DNA from: an uncultured Candidatus Nitrosopumilus sp.
Lineage (GTDB): Archaea; Thermoproteota; Nitrososphaeria; Nitrososphaerales; Nitrosopumilaceae
DNA: 48,333 bases
Direction: 5' to 3'
NCBI GenBank assembly: GCA_905612295.1
Contig: CAJQRN010000042.1
Span: forward strand, 1-48,333
The notes under the pieces were generated by a model that saw only the letters and a program-made list of their open reading frames with translations, was not told the origin of the DNA and made no database searches. The position numbers and the translations under genes are program-made. Below, piece after piece: positions 17,882 to 26,675 of the stretch (position 1 is the stretch's first letter; every line of letters begins with the position of its first letter).

Positions 17882-19156
17882 TTAAGGCCAGATACCTTTT
17901 TGATTAAATGCTTCTAAAACACGTCCAACTGCTAAAACCATTGCAGCCTTACGCATGTCAATCTTGTGTTTTTTAGATAATGCATAGGTGTCTTTGAATC
18001 CTTGTGTAATATTTTTCTCCATTTTAGATGCAACTTCATCAAAACTCCAATAATATCCCATATTATTTTGAACCCACTCCAAATAAGAAATACAAACACC
18101 ACCAGAATTAGCTAAAATATCAGGAACAACAAGAATTTTTTTCTGTTCAATGATAGGATCTGCTTCAGGTAATGTTGGACCATTTGCAGCTTCAGCAATA
18201 ATTTTACAATTAAGTTTTTTTGCAATTGCAGCAGTAATCTGATTTTCTAAAGCTCCGGGAATTAAAATATCACATTTTGCAGTTAGTAATTCTTCAGTAG
18301 AAACTTTTTTACTTCCAGTAAAATCTACAACAGAACCAGTTTTTTGTTTATGTTCCATAATTTTACTAACTTTAGCACCTTTTGGAATTAAAATAGAACC
18401 TTTTGAATCACTAACACCAACTACAATTGCACCCATTTTTTCTAGATATTCACCAGCAAATGTAGAGGCATTACCAAATCCTTGTAAAACTACTTTTGCA
18501 CCTTTTAAATTAATTTTCAAAATTTTTGCTGCAGCTCTTGCAGTGTATGCAGTTCCTAATCCAGTTGCAACATTTCTTGCCAAAGAACCACCCATTGAAA
18601 TTGGTTTTCCTGTAATTACACCTGGAGAATATTTGTTTCCATTTAATTTACTAAAAGTATCCATAATTTGTGTCATTTCTCTACCAGTTGTATAAACATC
18701 AGGGGCAGGAATATCTTTTTCAGGTCCAATGATTTCAGAAATTTTAAAAGCAAATCCCCTTGTTAGTCTCTCCATTTCACCATCACTGAGTTTTTCAGTT
18801 TTTGGATTAACATAGATTGCACCTTTTCCACCACCAAAAGGAACATCAACAATTGCACATTTCCATGTCATCCATGAAGAAAGTGCCATAACTTCTCTTT
18901 CCATATATTCAACACCACCTTCAGGATTAAAGTAACGAATACCGCCTTTGTATGGACCTCTATCGTTATTGTGTTGACTTCTAAAACCAGTAAATATTCT
19001 AATTTTTCCATTATCCATTTTAACAGGAATCTTCACTCTCAACATTTTATTTGGCATTGCAAGATATTCACGAATGCCTTTATCGGTAATACCAAGAATA
19101 TCACAAGCGTCATTGACTTGTTTAGTTGCATTTGAAAATGGATCTGACTTTACCAT
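17882..19156 (-). CDS. gdhA: glutamate dehydrogenase
   Basis: A 424-aa Glu/Leu/Phe/Val dehydrogenase that interconverts 2-oxoglutarate plus ammonia and glutamate. The catalytic region has KGGIRYFNPEG, MTWKCAIVDVPFGGGKGAI (active-site Lys) and PAPDVYTTGREM. The dinucleotide domain has VLQGFGNASTFAG. Start ATG 19156 (MVKSDPFSN) was chosen. The open frame runs 32 codons further upstream, but that stretch contains the TATA box and has a non-coding, hydrophobic composition. It is divergent from psmA with 133 bp between the starts. Confidence 0.94.
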   Translation of the reverse strand: MVKSDPFSNATKQVNDACDILGITDKGIREYLAMPNKMLRVKIPVKMDNGKIRIFTGFRSQHNNDRGPYKGGIRYFNPEGGVEYMEREVMALSSWMTWKCAIVDVPFGGGKGAIYVNPKTEKLSDGEMERLTRGFAFKISEIIGPEKDIPAPDVYTTGREMTQIMDTFSKLNGNKYSPGVITGKPISMGGSLARNVATGLGTAYTARAAAKILKINLKGAKVVLQGFGNASTFAGEYLEKMGAIVVGVSDSKGSILIPKGAKVSKIMEHKQKTGSVVDFTGSKKVSTEELLTAKCDILIPGALENQITAAIAKKLNCKIIAEAANGPTLPEADPIIEQKKILVVPDILANSGGVCISYLEWVQNNMGYYWSFDEVASKMEKNITQGFKDTYALSKKHKIDMRKAAMVLAVGRVLEAFNQKGIWP

Positions 19157-19181
19157 AATTACGATAAAAATACCATTCAGA

Positions 19182-19189
19182 TTATATAA
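19182..19189 (-). promoter_or_regulatory. TATA box for gdhA
   Basis: The palindromic TTATATAA is centred 29-30 nt before the gdhA ATG at 19156. This strong consensus box is the main reason for rejecting the longer upstream gdhA frame. Confidence 0.65.
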
Positions 19190-19289
19190 GTTTGGTTCAA
19201 AAAGAGAGATCGAAATTTTTAAAAAAATAAAATTGCAATAAACTAGAGACAATTACCCTTAAATTGACTGAGAATAAAGTTTTGATATC

Positions 19290-20015
19290 ATGATGGCATC
19301 ACGAGGTTACGATATGACACCTACAATGTATTCTCCAGATGGCAGAATATATCAAGTAGAATATGCTATTGAGACAGTAAAAAGAGGAACATTAGCAATT
19401 GGAATTAGTACTAAACAAGGAGTTGTAATGGCAGTTGAGGAAAAGGCAAGAGCATTACAAACAAAAAATATTACACAGAAAATTTTTCAAGTAGATTATC
19501 ATATTGGCGTTGCAGCAGCAGGGTATATTCCAGATGCACGTGTTCAAGTAGATAGTGCAAGAGCATTTTCACAAGGCAACAGAATGACATACGACGAATC
19601 AGTAGAAATTGCAACAGTTGCAAAATATTTAGCAGATACGGCTCATCAGTTTACACAATATGGAGGAGTACGTCCAAATGGTGTTTCTATGATTATTGCA
19701 GGAATTGACCAAAAAGGTGAATCAGTATACGTAGTAGATCCTAGTGGAACTTATGTACAATTTACAGCAGTTGCAATAGGTGCAGGAGCTGATGAAGTAA
19801 ATTCATTCTTAGAAAAAAATTATAATCCAGATATGAGTTTAGAAGATGCAGCAGCATTAGCTATTGCATCAATTAATATCAAAGCAGAAGTAAAAGATGA
19901 AATTAAAAATGTAAAAATGGCCAAAGTCACATCAGAATCAAAAGTGTTTGAAAAAGTTTCAGATGCAGATTTACAAAATTATTCTAAAAACGTATCAAAG
20001 TTTACAAACGAATAA
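19290..20015 (+). CDS. psmA: proteasome subunit alpha
   Basis: 241 aa with the alpha-subunit N-terminal gate and signature: RGYDMTPTMYSPDGRIYQVEYAIE, then VKRGTLAIGIS, GYIPDARVQVDSAR and YGGVRPNGVSMIIAGID. It forms the outer rings of the 20S proteasome. Two ATGs in tandem (19290 and 19293) precede ASRGYD; either may be used. A TATA-like TTAAATT at about 19259-19265 fits a near-leaderless transcript. No beta subunit is in this window. The methyltransferase gene follows 49 bp downstream. Confidence 0.95.
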   Translation: MMASRGYDMTPTMYSPDGRIYQVEYAIETVKRGTLAIGISTKQGVVMAVEEKARALQTKNITQKIFQVDYHIGVAAAGYIPDARVQVDSARAFSQGNRMTYDESVEIATVAKYLADTAHQFTQYGGVRPNGVSMIIAGIDQKGESVYVVDPSGTYVQFTAVAIGAGADEVNSFLEKNYNPDMSLEDAAALAIASINIKAEVKDEIKNVKMAKVTSESKVFEKVSDADLQNYSKNVSKFTNE

Positions 20016-20064
20016 AAATTTTAGATTTGAAAAATATTCAATTAGATACAAGGAGAAAACAAAT

Positions 20065-20757
20065 TTGGGTTTAGGAAGTAGCTATTGGAGTGAAGTTATA
20101 GAAGTACTTCGAGAAATTATTCCAATTTACGATAAAGTTAATTCAATAATATCATTAGGTAAAGATGTAGAGCATAGAAATCGAGGAATTTCAGGAAGGG
20201 TGTTCAAAGGAAATAAAATTTTAGATGCAGGTTCCGGATTTGGAAATATGTCTAAAACAGCACTAAAGATTACAGGTGGAGATATTTCAGTTACACTTTA
20301 TGATCCTCTAGTACCAATGCTCAAAAATACAGGTTCACATTTTGAAAAAACCCCAGATATGGCAAATGGTATTTTTGAACATATTCCATTTAGAGATGAA
20401 GAATTTGATGCAGTATTGTGCGGGTATTCATTAAGAGATGTAATTAGTTTAAGAATTGCAATTTCTGAAATTCATAGAGTATTAAAAAAAGAAGGAAGAA
20501 TGGTAATTGTAGATTTAGGAAAACCAGACAAACGATTTATCAGGGCAGGAGTTGCATTTTACCTAAGATGTATTCTGCCAATTCTAGCATTTAGTGCAGG
20601 AGGAAGATTAGGATTAAAATTTGGAACATTGTATGGCACATTCCAAAGATGGCCTCAAAATAAAAAACTGGAAGAATTACTATTAGAAAAATTTTCACGA
20701 GTTGAATTCGAGAAAGATCTTATGGGTGGTGCAATAATGGTTGCAGCATACAAATGA
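20065..20757 (+). CDS. UbiE/MenG-like class-I SAM methyltransferase
   Basis: 230 aa. The SAM site is NKILDAGSGFGNMSKTAL (motif I), VTLYDPLVPML (acidic end of strand 2) and FDAVLCGYSLRDVISLRIAISEIHRVLKKEGRM-type motifs arranged as in quinone C-methyltransferases. A membrane-attached quinone-like substrate is plausible but not shown. TTG 20065 was chosen as start because AAGGAG at 20050-20055 lies about ten bases upstream; the longer open frame from 19948 overlaps psmA and is implausible. Its stop overlaps the MFS gene (ATGA). Confidence 0.82.
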   Translation: MGLGSSYWSEVIEVLREIIPIYDKVNSIISLGKDVEHRNRGISGRVFKGNKILDAGSGFGNMSKTALKITGGDISVTLYDPLVPMLKNTGSHFEKTPDMANGIFEHIPFRDEEFDAVLCGYSLRDVISLRIAISEIHRVLKKEGRMVIVDLGKPDKRFIRAGVAFYLRCILPILAFSAGGRLGLKFGTLYGTFQRWPQNKKLEELLLEKFSRVEFEKDLMGGAIMVAAYK

Positions 20758-21908
20758 ATAGAGTTTTAATTTTAGTAAACCTAACAGGATTAATCATAGG
20801 CATATCATATGGTCTTCATGGTCCATTACTTCCAATTTTTGCAAAAAATGTAATTGGTGCAACATATTCAGAATTAGGTTTAATCGGATTAGCAAATTTT
20901 GTCCCATACATGTTCATTCCACTTTTTGTAGGAATATTATTAGATAGAATAAACAATGCATACATACTAGCAATAGGGGCAGCAATCAACTCAGCATCAA
21001 TTTATCTTCTATCCATTGCACAGTCAGTTCCAGAAATAATGGGGTTCAGAATAATGACAGGTATAGCTCATGCATTTTTCTGGCCACCATGTGAGGCCAT
21101 TATTTCAAATGAAAGTACAGAAAAAAATAGAGTGAAAAACATCTCATGGTTTACAATGTTTTTTGTAATGGGTTTTATGATAGGGCCATTGATAGGTACA
21201 GCATTTTTAGAAAACATAGAGGTCACATATAGAATATTATTCCAAATTGCAGCATTCATTTTAGCTGCAGCAATAATTACTGCACTATTAGCATCAAGGA
21301 AAAAGATCAAAAAACAACATGAAAAATTTTCTTTTTCAGCAATTAAAGATATGAAAAAATTTCCAGAAGTAATTACACTATTAATTTTTTGTACATCGGC
21401 ATTTGGCATAATTTTAACAATTTTTCCGGCATTTCTTAATGATAAAGGAATGAGTGCAACAGATATTCTATACCTATATTTTGCTTTTGGAATTTCACGA
21501 GTAGTTTCGCTTGCATTAGCAGGAAAATTTGCAAAAAAAACAAGTCAAACTTTGATTGCAGCAACACTAGCAGTTTCAATTGGATTAGCAATATCAGTTG
21601 TTGCAGATTCAATTATTATGTTTGGAATTGCTCTAGTTTTAATGGGATTTGGATTTAGTATATTTTTCCCATTAACCTTAGAAATTATTTTAAGTAAAAC
21701 AAAAAAAGGCATATCTGGAAAAATTATTGGAGCATATGAAACAATTTTTGGGTTAGGATGGGCAGTTGGGCCAACTATAGGAGGGCCAATAACTCAATCA
21801 TTTGGAAATGAAACACCATACATCATATTTTCCATCATAGGAGTAGGAATCACAATACTAGCAATAATTTCAAGAAAGAAATTAGAGCCATTAAAAATTA
21901 GTGAATAA
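20754..21908 (+). CDS. MFS transporter
   Basis: A 384-aa, about 12-helix major facilitator. The A-motif region between helices 2 and 3 is GILLDRINNAYILAIGA-like. A second GKFAKKTSQTLIAATLA stretch is the equivalent in the C-terminal half, showing the duplicated 6+6 layout. WPPCEAIISNE and a late GAYETIFGLGWAVGPTIGG segment match drug/sugar MFS exporters. Translational overlap with the upstream methyltransferase (ATGA) suggests a shared job, perhaps with a methylated small molecule, but the cargo cannot be read. Confidence 0.85.
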   Translation: MNRVLILVNLTGLIIGISYGLHGPLLPIFAKNVIGATYSELGLIGLANFVPYMFIPLFVGILLDRINNAYILAIGAAINSASIYLLSIAQSVPEIMGFRIMTGIAHAFFWPPCEAIISNESTEKNRVKNISWFTMFFVMGFMIGPLIGTAFLENIEVTYRILFQIAAFILAAAIITALLASRKKIKKQHEKFSFSAIKDMKKFPEVITLLIFCTSAFGIILTIFPAFLNDKGMSATDILYLYFAFGISRVVSLALAGKFAKKTSQTLIAATLAVSIGLAISVVADSIIMFGIALVLMGFGFSIFFPLTLEIILSKTKKGISGKIIGAYETIFGLGWAVGPTIGGPITQSFGNETPYIIFSIIGVGITILAIISRKKLEPLKISE

Positions 21909-21986
21909 ATAATTATTTTAAATAACAAATGAATTAGGCACAATATGAAACATTACGTTTAATTTTAAATCAAAAAATGACTGAAC

Positions 21987-22352
21987 ATGTTAGAGTACTC
22001 ATTGAATATAGGCGGAAGTGAATGGATGATAATTATTTTTGCTGCGGTTGTGTTAGTTTTAGGAACTGGTAAACTTCCAGGAGTTGCTAAAAAAATGGGA
22101 AAAGTTATGAGCGAATACAATAATGCAAAAAATGAAATTCAACAACAAATGAAAGAAGTAACTGAAGAAATGCCAAAAATTTCAGGTCCAGTTGAAACAG
22201 AAAGGGAAAAATTGGAAATGATATCCAAATCAGCTGGAATTAAAACAGAAGGGAAAACAAACGAAGAACTTCAAAAAGAAATTTCTTCAAAGATAGGTCA
22301 AAAAACAACAGATACTACTCAGAAAACAACAGATACTAGTAAAACAAAATAA
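21987..22352 (+). CDS. tatA: TatA/Hcf106-type twin-arginine translocase protein
   Basis: A 121-aa protein with one N-terminal membrane helix and an amphipathic helix. EWMIIIFAAVVLVLGTGKLPGVAKKMGK contains the Phe/Gly-Lys-Leu-Pro hinge of the TatA family, here as GTGKLPG. The polar tail is long, with a lysine/threonine-rich C-terminus (KTTDTTQKTTDTSKTK). It forms the pore component for folded-protein export. It converges with the DNA methyltransferase gene with only two bases between stops. No tatC is in the window. Confidence 0.82.
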   Translation: MLEYSLNIGGSEWMIIIFAAVVLVLGTGKLPGVAKKMGKVMSEYNNAKNEIQQQMKEVTEEMPKISGPVETEREKLEMISKSAGIKTEGKTNEELQKEISSKIGQKTTDTTQKTTDTSKTK

Positions 22353-22354
22353 AA

Positions 22355-23131
22355 TTACTTTGCTTTTTTAATTCGATACAGATCTTTATCCAATCTCTTT
22401 TTAGCAAATTTATAATAATCAGGAACAATTTCAAATCCAATAAAACGACGATTCAGAGATTTACTTACAACAGCAGTTTGTCCTGAACCAAGAAAAGGGT
22501 CAAACACAACATCTTTTTTTTCACTAGAGTACTCCAATAATTTTTTAATTATTTCTGATGGAAGTTTAGTAGGTGTTTTTTCATCTCCAGTCCAATATTC
22601 TCTTTTAATATCCCAAACATCCTCCTTATCACGATAATGAAGACTACGACCATTCTCAGTTTTATCCTCTTTTTTAAATCTAGAAAAGGGGAAAAATTTT
22701 CGTTGTTTATCATCTTTGCAAACATAAAGGCAATGGTAATGAGAAGTAACAAATTTCTTTTTTGTAACAACCCCAAATTGATATTTCCAAATAATATGAT
22801 TGATAGTTGTAAATCCAACATCATCTAAAGCAGATAAAATATCCTTAAGATTATTCCAGCCTGAAAAAACATACATACTTCCAGAATCCTTTAAAATTCT
22901 AAACACTTCACTCATCCAAGAGAATGTGAAATCATAGTAATCTTCAGGCTTAATTTCATTATATCCAGACAATACATTAGAAGCAGTTCGATTGTAATTG
23001 GCTTTTTTTGCTTTAAAATTAATAGCAAATGGAGGATCAGTAATTACAAGGTCAATTTTATTTTTAGGAATTAATTTCATTCCATCAATACAATTTTGAT
23101 TGTAAATATGATTAATTTCTATTTTTTTCAT
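22355..23131 (-). CDS. orphan beta-class DNA adenine/cytosine-N4 methyltransferase
   Basis: 258 aa from ATG 23131. The catalytic motif IV TDPPF is at residues 31-35, and the SAM-binding motif I comes late as VVFDPFLGSGQTAVVSKSLNRRFIGFE. This is the IV-to-I order of beta-class amino-methyltransferases. Between them lies a likely target-recognition stretch with many Lys/Arg (KFFPFSRFKKEDKTENGR). No restriction endonuclease is adjacent, so it is probably a regulatory or housekeeping methylase. The open frame continues 23 codons upstream of ATG 23131, but that stretch looks non-coding. Target sequence unknown. Confidence 0.85.
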   Translation of the reverse strand: MKKIEINHIYNQNCIDGMKLIPKNKIDLVITDPPFAINFKAKKANYNRTASNVLSGYNEIKPEDYYDFTFSWMSEVFRILKDSGSMYVFSGWNNLKDILSALDDVGFTTINHIIWKYQFGVVTKKKFVTSHYHCLYVCKDDKQRKFFPFSRFKKEDKTENGRSLHYRDKEDVWDIKREYWTGDEKTPTKLPSEIIKKLLEYSSEKKDVVFDPFLGSGQTAVVSKSLNRRFIGFEIVPDYYKFAKKRLDKDLYRIKKAK

Positions 23132-23224
23132 TTTTAAATTGAAGATGGTTTCTAGGTTAATAATCTCATTGGTTATGAAAAAAATTAAACAATAAATCAC
23201 CTGATATTTCTTATTTATTAGATC

Positions 23225-25735
23225 TTGAAATTTTCATGTCCAAAATGTAAATCAAAAATTGAAATTCAAAAAACATTCAACAAAAAAATGCATGTGTCTT
23301 GTAGTAAATGTGGTATTGAAGATATATTAGAATTTTCAAAAAATCCAGATGAAGTATTTCTAGAATTTTTAGAAAGGTTTGATAAAGGATTAGTTACTGA
23401 AAAAGGGCTGACTGAAGGATTGACAGATGAAGGGATCATTAGATCAGAAAAAGAAATTAAAGAAATGATTGGCAAAATTAGTCCAGAAGAATTTATTGAA
23501 GAGATTTTATTTTCAAAAAAAGATTTTATTTCAGATTATAAAATTTTAAAGAATTCTGAGCCTAAAATGGGATGTAAAGTTGAGGAATTAGGATTAGATG
23601 AAAATATTTCAGATTATCTCAAGGAATTAAAAATAAATCAATTTTATAAATTTCAAGAAGATGCAATTCAAGAAATAGTATTTGGAGAAAATATTGTAAT
23701 TGAAGCACCAACAGCATCAGGAAAAACAGAGGCATTTTTAATCCCAGTAATTGAAAAAATAAAAAAAGAATCCAATCAAGGAAAAGTATTTGCAATTTTT
23801 GTATATCCAACAAAAGCATTAGCTAGAGATCAATTCCCAAAAATTAAGAAGTTTGCAGATAAAATTAAAATTAATGTTAAAGTTTTTGATGGAGATACCA
23901 AAATAGAAGAAAGAAGAGAAATTAATGAAGCCCCACCAGAAATTTTAGTTACGAATTTTGATGTTTTACATTATCATTTATGGCATCAAACAAAATTTTC
24001 ATCTCTATTAAATTCAACAAAAATTTTAGTAGTAGATGAAGCACATGTTTATTCAGGTATTTTTGGATCAAATGTACATTACATTATAAAAAGACTAAAA
24101 CGTATTTGTAATAATAAATTACAATTTATTGCCGCATCAGCAACGCTTGAAGACGCTAAAGCATTTTGTGAGCAATTGTTTGGAGAGAAAATGCAACTCA
24201 TCAAAGGATCAGGTAAAAAAGGTGAAACAGATTTTGTTATGCTATTTCCATCACTTAGAACACAAAGAAAACTAATGGTAGAATTAACAAAAAAATTAAC
24301 AGATAAAAATCACAAAACAATGATTTTTAGCAATTCACATTTGAATGCAGAACTTTTAGCAATGCAGGCAAAAAAACAAAAAATTAACATCAAAGTGCAT
24401 CGAGCAGGACTAATGGCAAATTATAGAATGTCAGTAGAAAAACAATTCAAGGAGGATAAATTGCAAGCAATTTCATGCACTCCTACGCTTGAATTAGGCA
24501 TAGATGTTGGAAATGTAGATTGTGTCATATCATCTACAATACCAGTTAACAGACTAACTCAAAGAATAGGAAGAGCTGCAAGAAAGGGTCAAAGAGGATA
24601 TGCATTTTTAGTATTAGGAAATGATCCTATTTCTCAATATTACAAGAATCACCCTGATGATTATTTTGAAGATATTGAAAAAACATACATTGATCCAAGT
24701 AATCCATTTGTAGAAGAATTTCAAATTCTAGCAATGGCATGCGATAAGCCAATTTCAAAACATGAATTAAAAGAACATCAAGAAGTAATTGAACATCATA
24801 TGATTAAAGAGAATATCATAGAATCAAATAATAGAATTATTCCAAATTTTGAAAAAATTAATTTAATTTTAAATGATTACAGCATAAGAGGAATTGGTAA
24901 ATCAATAGATATTTTTCTAAATGGAAAAAAAGTAGGGGACAGGACATTACCAATAGCATTAGAAGAATTACACAAAGATGCAATTTATTTTCTAGCAGGT
25001 TCACGTTACAAAGTAAAAGAATTGAATTACCCTAAAAAAAATTATGCTAAAATTGAAAGAATATCAAAAGACTACCCATACTATACAAAATCATTAACAG
25101 AAGAGTGGCCAACAATTGAAACAATATTTGAAAAAAGAAATGCAGGAGGAATTGAAATAGCATTTTGTAAATTACATATTGAGAAAAAAGTTTACGGGTA
25201 TGTGAATATAGAATTAGGACAAGAAGTAACACAAGGTCAAAAAGTAATGTTAGATGAACCTCTAGAATATGATTTTATTACTAAAGGGATTGTATTTCAT
25301 GCGCCAAGACCACTAAAAATTATGGATGAATCGGAAGATGAAGAGTATGCAGAAGCAAGCGGATATCACGCTACAGAACACATCGTAATTGAGGGTAGTA
25401 ATATGATTACAGGCGGAGTATCTCAAGATTTAGGAGGAATATCGTTAGGGACTTCAGGTTTAATTTTCATATATGATGGAGCCATTGGAGGTAGTGGTGC
25501 AAGTAAAGCATTGTATGATAGATTTGAAAAAGTACTTGAAAGAAGTATGTATATTGTAAAAGAATGCCCTTGCAAAAATGAAGCAGGGTGTCCACGATGT
25601 ACATTTTCATACAGATGTGGAAATAATAATGAATTTTTACATAAATATTCAGCACTGGAAATTTTAGAAAGGATCAACAGTGGAGAGAAAACAGAATTAA
25701 TTGATCCTGTAGAAGGAGATAAACCATTAGTATAA
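23225..25735 (+). CDS. MrfA/YprA-like DEAH helicase with DUF1998 and N-terminal zinc ribbon
   Basis: 836 aa. The N-terminus (CPKC, then CSKC about 22 residues later) is a zinc ribbon. The superfamily-2 core has Walker A EAPTASGKTEAF at about 160, DEAH at about 270, SATLEDAKAF, TLELGIDVG and motif VI QRIGRAARKGQRG at about 448. The C-terminal DUF1998 has CPCKNEAGCPRCTFSYRCG near 781, the four-cysteine site of the MrfA/Hrq1-type DNA repair helicases. The start is TTG 23225; choosing a later ATG would cut the zinc ribbon. A role in DNA-damage processing is inferred from the family. Confidence 0.85.
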   Translation: MKFSCPKCKSKIEIQKTFNKKMHVSCSKCGIEDILEFSKNPDEVFLEFLERFDKGLVTEKGLTEGLTDEGIIRSEKEIKEMIGKISPEEFIEEILFSKKDFISDYKILKNSEPKMGCKVEELGLDENISDYLKELKINQFYKFQEDAIQEIVFGENIVIEAPTASGKTEAFLIPVIEKIKKESNQGKVFAIFVYPTKALARDQFPKIKKFADKIKINVKVFDGDTKIEERREINEAPPEILVTNFDVLHYHLWHQTKFSSLLNSTKILVVDEAHVYSGIFGSNVHYIIKRLKRICNNKLQFIAASATLEDAKAFCEQLFGEKMQLIKGSGKKGETDFVMLFPSLRTQRKLMVELTKKLTDKNHKTMIFSNSHLNAELLAMQAKKQKINIKVHRAGLMANYRMSVEKQFKEDKLQAISCTPTLELGIDVGNVDCVISSTIPVNRLTQRIGRAARKGQRGYAFLVLGNDPISQYYKNHPDDYFEDIEKTYIDPSNPFVEEFQILAMACDKPISKHELKEHQEVIEHHMIKENIIESNNRIIPNFEKINLILNDYSIRGIGKSIDIFLNGKKVGDRTLPIALEELHKDAIYFLAGSRYKVKELNYPKKNYAKIERISKDYPYYTKSLTEEWPTIETIFEKRNAGGIEIAFCKLHIEKKVYGYVNIELGQEVTQGQKVMLDEPLEYDFITKGIVFHAPRPLKIMDESEDEEYAEASGYHATEHIVIEGSNMITGGVSQDLGGISLGTSGLIFIYDGAIGGSGASKALYDRFEKVLERSMYIVKECPCKNEAGCPRCTFSYRCGNNNEFLHKYSALEILERINSGEKTELIDPVEGDKPLV

Positions 25736-25779
25736 AAAAAATCAAAATGGGATAAATATAAGAAAAAAATAAGATAATT

Positions 25780-26610
25780 GTGGAAAAAGTTGCTCTTGTA
25801 ACAGGTAGTTCATCAGGAATTGGATTAGAGACAGTGTTAGCACTAGCAAGAGATGGATATGAAACATTTGCAAGTATGAGAGATGTGAGTAAGGGAGTAG
25901 AATTAGAGTATGCAGCAAAAAAAGAAAATCTCAAAATAAAAATTATAGAATTAGATGTAGATAAAGAAGAATCAATAATTTCAGTAATTAAAAAAATATC
26001 TACAGAACATGGAAGATTAGATGTTTTGGTAAATAATGCAGGGTATGGTCAATTTGGATGTACTGAAGATATATCATTAAATGATTTTAGAAAACAGTTT
26101 GAAACAAACTTTTTCAGTATAGTAAGAATAATTCAAGAAGTATCTCCAATTATGAGAAAGCAAAAATCAGGAATTATAGTCAACATGAGTTCAGTTGTTG
26201 GAAAAATTGGATTGCCAGGATCTTCAGCTTACATCAGTACAAAATTTGCATTAGAAGGATTTAGTGAGTGCCTAAGATACGAATTAGGTCAATTTGGAAT
26301 TAAAGTTATGCTGATAGAACCAGGTGTAATTAAAACAAACTTTTTCAATGCTATGAAAGTTCCAGAGTCAAAAACAGATGTAAAATACAAAGAATTAACT
26401 GATCATATTTTAGCAGGTCTCAAAATGATGGCAGAGATGGGCACAGCACCATCACAAGTTGCAGATACAATTATGAATGCAATACACAGTGATGAAATTC
26501 TACCACGGTATATTGTAGGAACTGATGCAGCCATGTTTATGGAAGCAAAACAGTCCAAAACAGACATAGAATTTGAAAAATATATGAGTAAAGAATTATT
26601 TCCAGGCTAA
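25780..26610 (+). CDS. short-chain dehydrogenase/reductase
   Basis: A 276-aa classical SDR. The cofactor motif is VTGSSSGIGLETVLAL; then LDVLVNNAGYGQFG (NNAG); catalytic Ser in NMSSVVGKIGLPGSS; YISTKFALEGF is the YxxxK pair. The C-terminal substrate-binding part (residues 190-276) resembles oxidoreductases acting on lipids or retinoid-like substrates but gives no firm substrate. GTG 25780 (MEKVALVTG) was taken as start because the Rossmann strand begins immediately after. It stands alone 44 bp after the helicase. Confidence 0.82.
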   Translation: MEKVALVTGSSSGIGLETVLALARDGYETFASMRDVSKGVELEYAAKKENLKIKIIELDVDKEESIISVIKKISTEHGRLDVLVNNAGYGQFGCTEDISLNDFRKQFETNFFSIVRIIQEVSPIMRKQKSGIIVNMSSVVGKIGLPGSSAYISTKFALEGFSECLRYELGQFGIKVMLIEPGVIKTNFFNAMKVPESKTDVKYKELTDHILAGLKMMAEMGTAPSQVADTIMNAIHSDEILPRYIVGTDAAMFMEAKQSKTDIEFEKYMSKELFPG

Positions 26611-26675
26611 AAATCACTTTGCGTTAAATTATATACAGATGGAATAGAGTTTTTGTCAAAGTCCGCAATGATAAA

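Noticed and set aside
19157-19252. N-terminal extension of glutamate dehydrogenase by 32 codons
   Set aside because: The stretch contains a strong TATA box about 30 nt before ATG 19156 and does not resemble family N-termini.
19948-20064. Longer methyltransferase start inside psmA
   Set aside because: It overlaps the psmA coding sequence in another frame, while an AAGGAG site points to TTG 20065.
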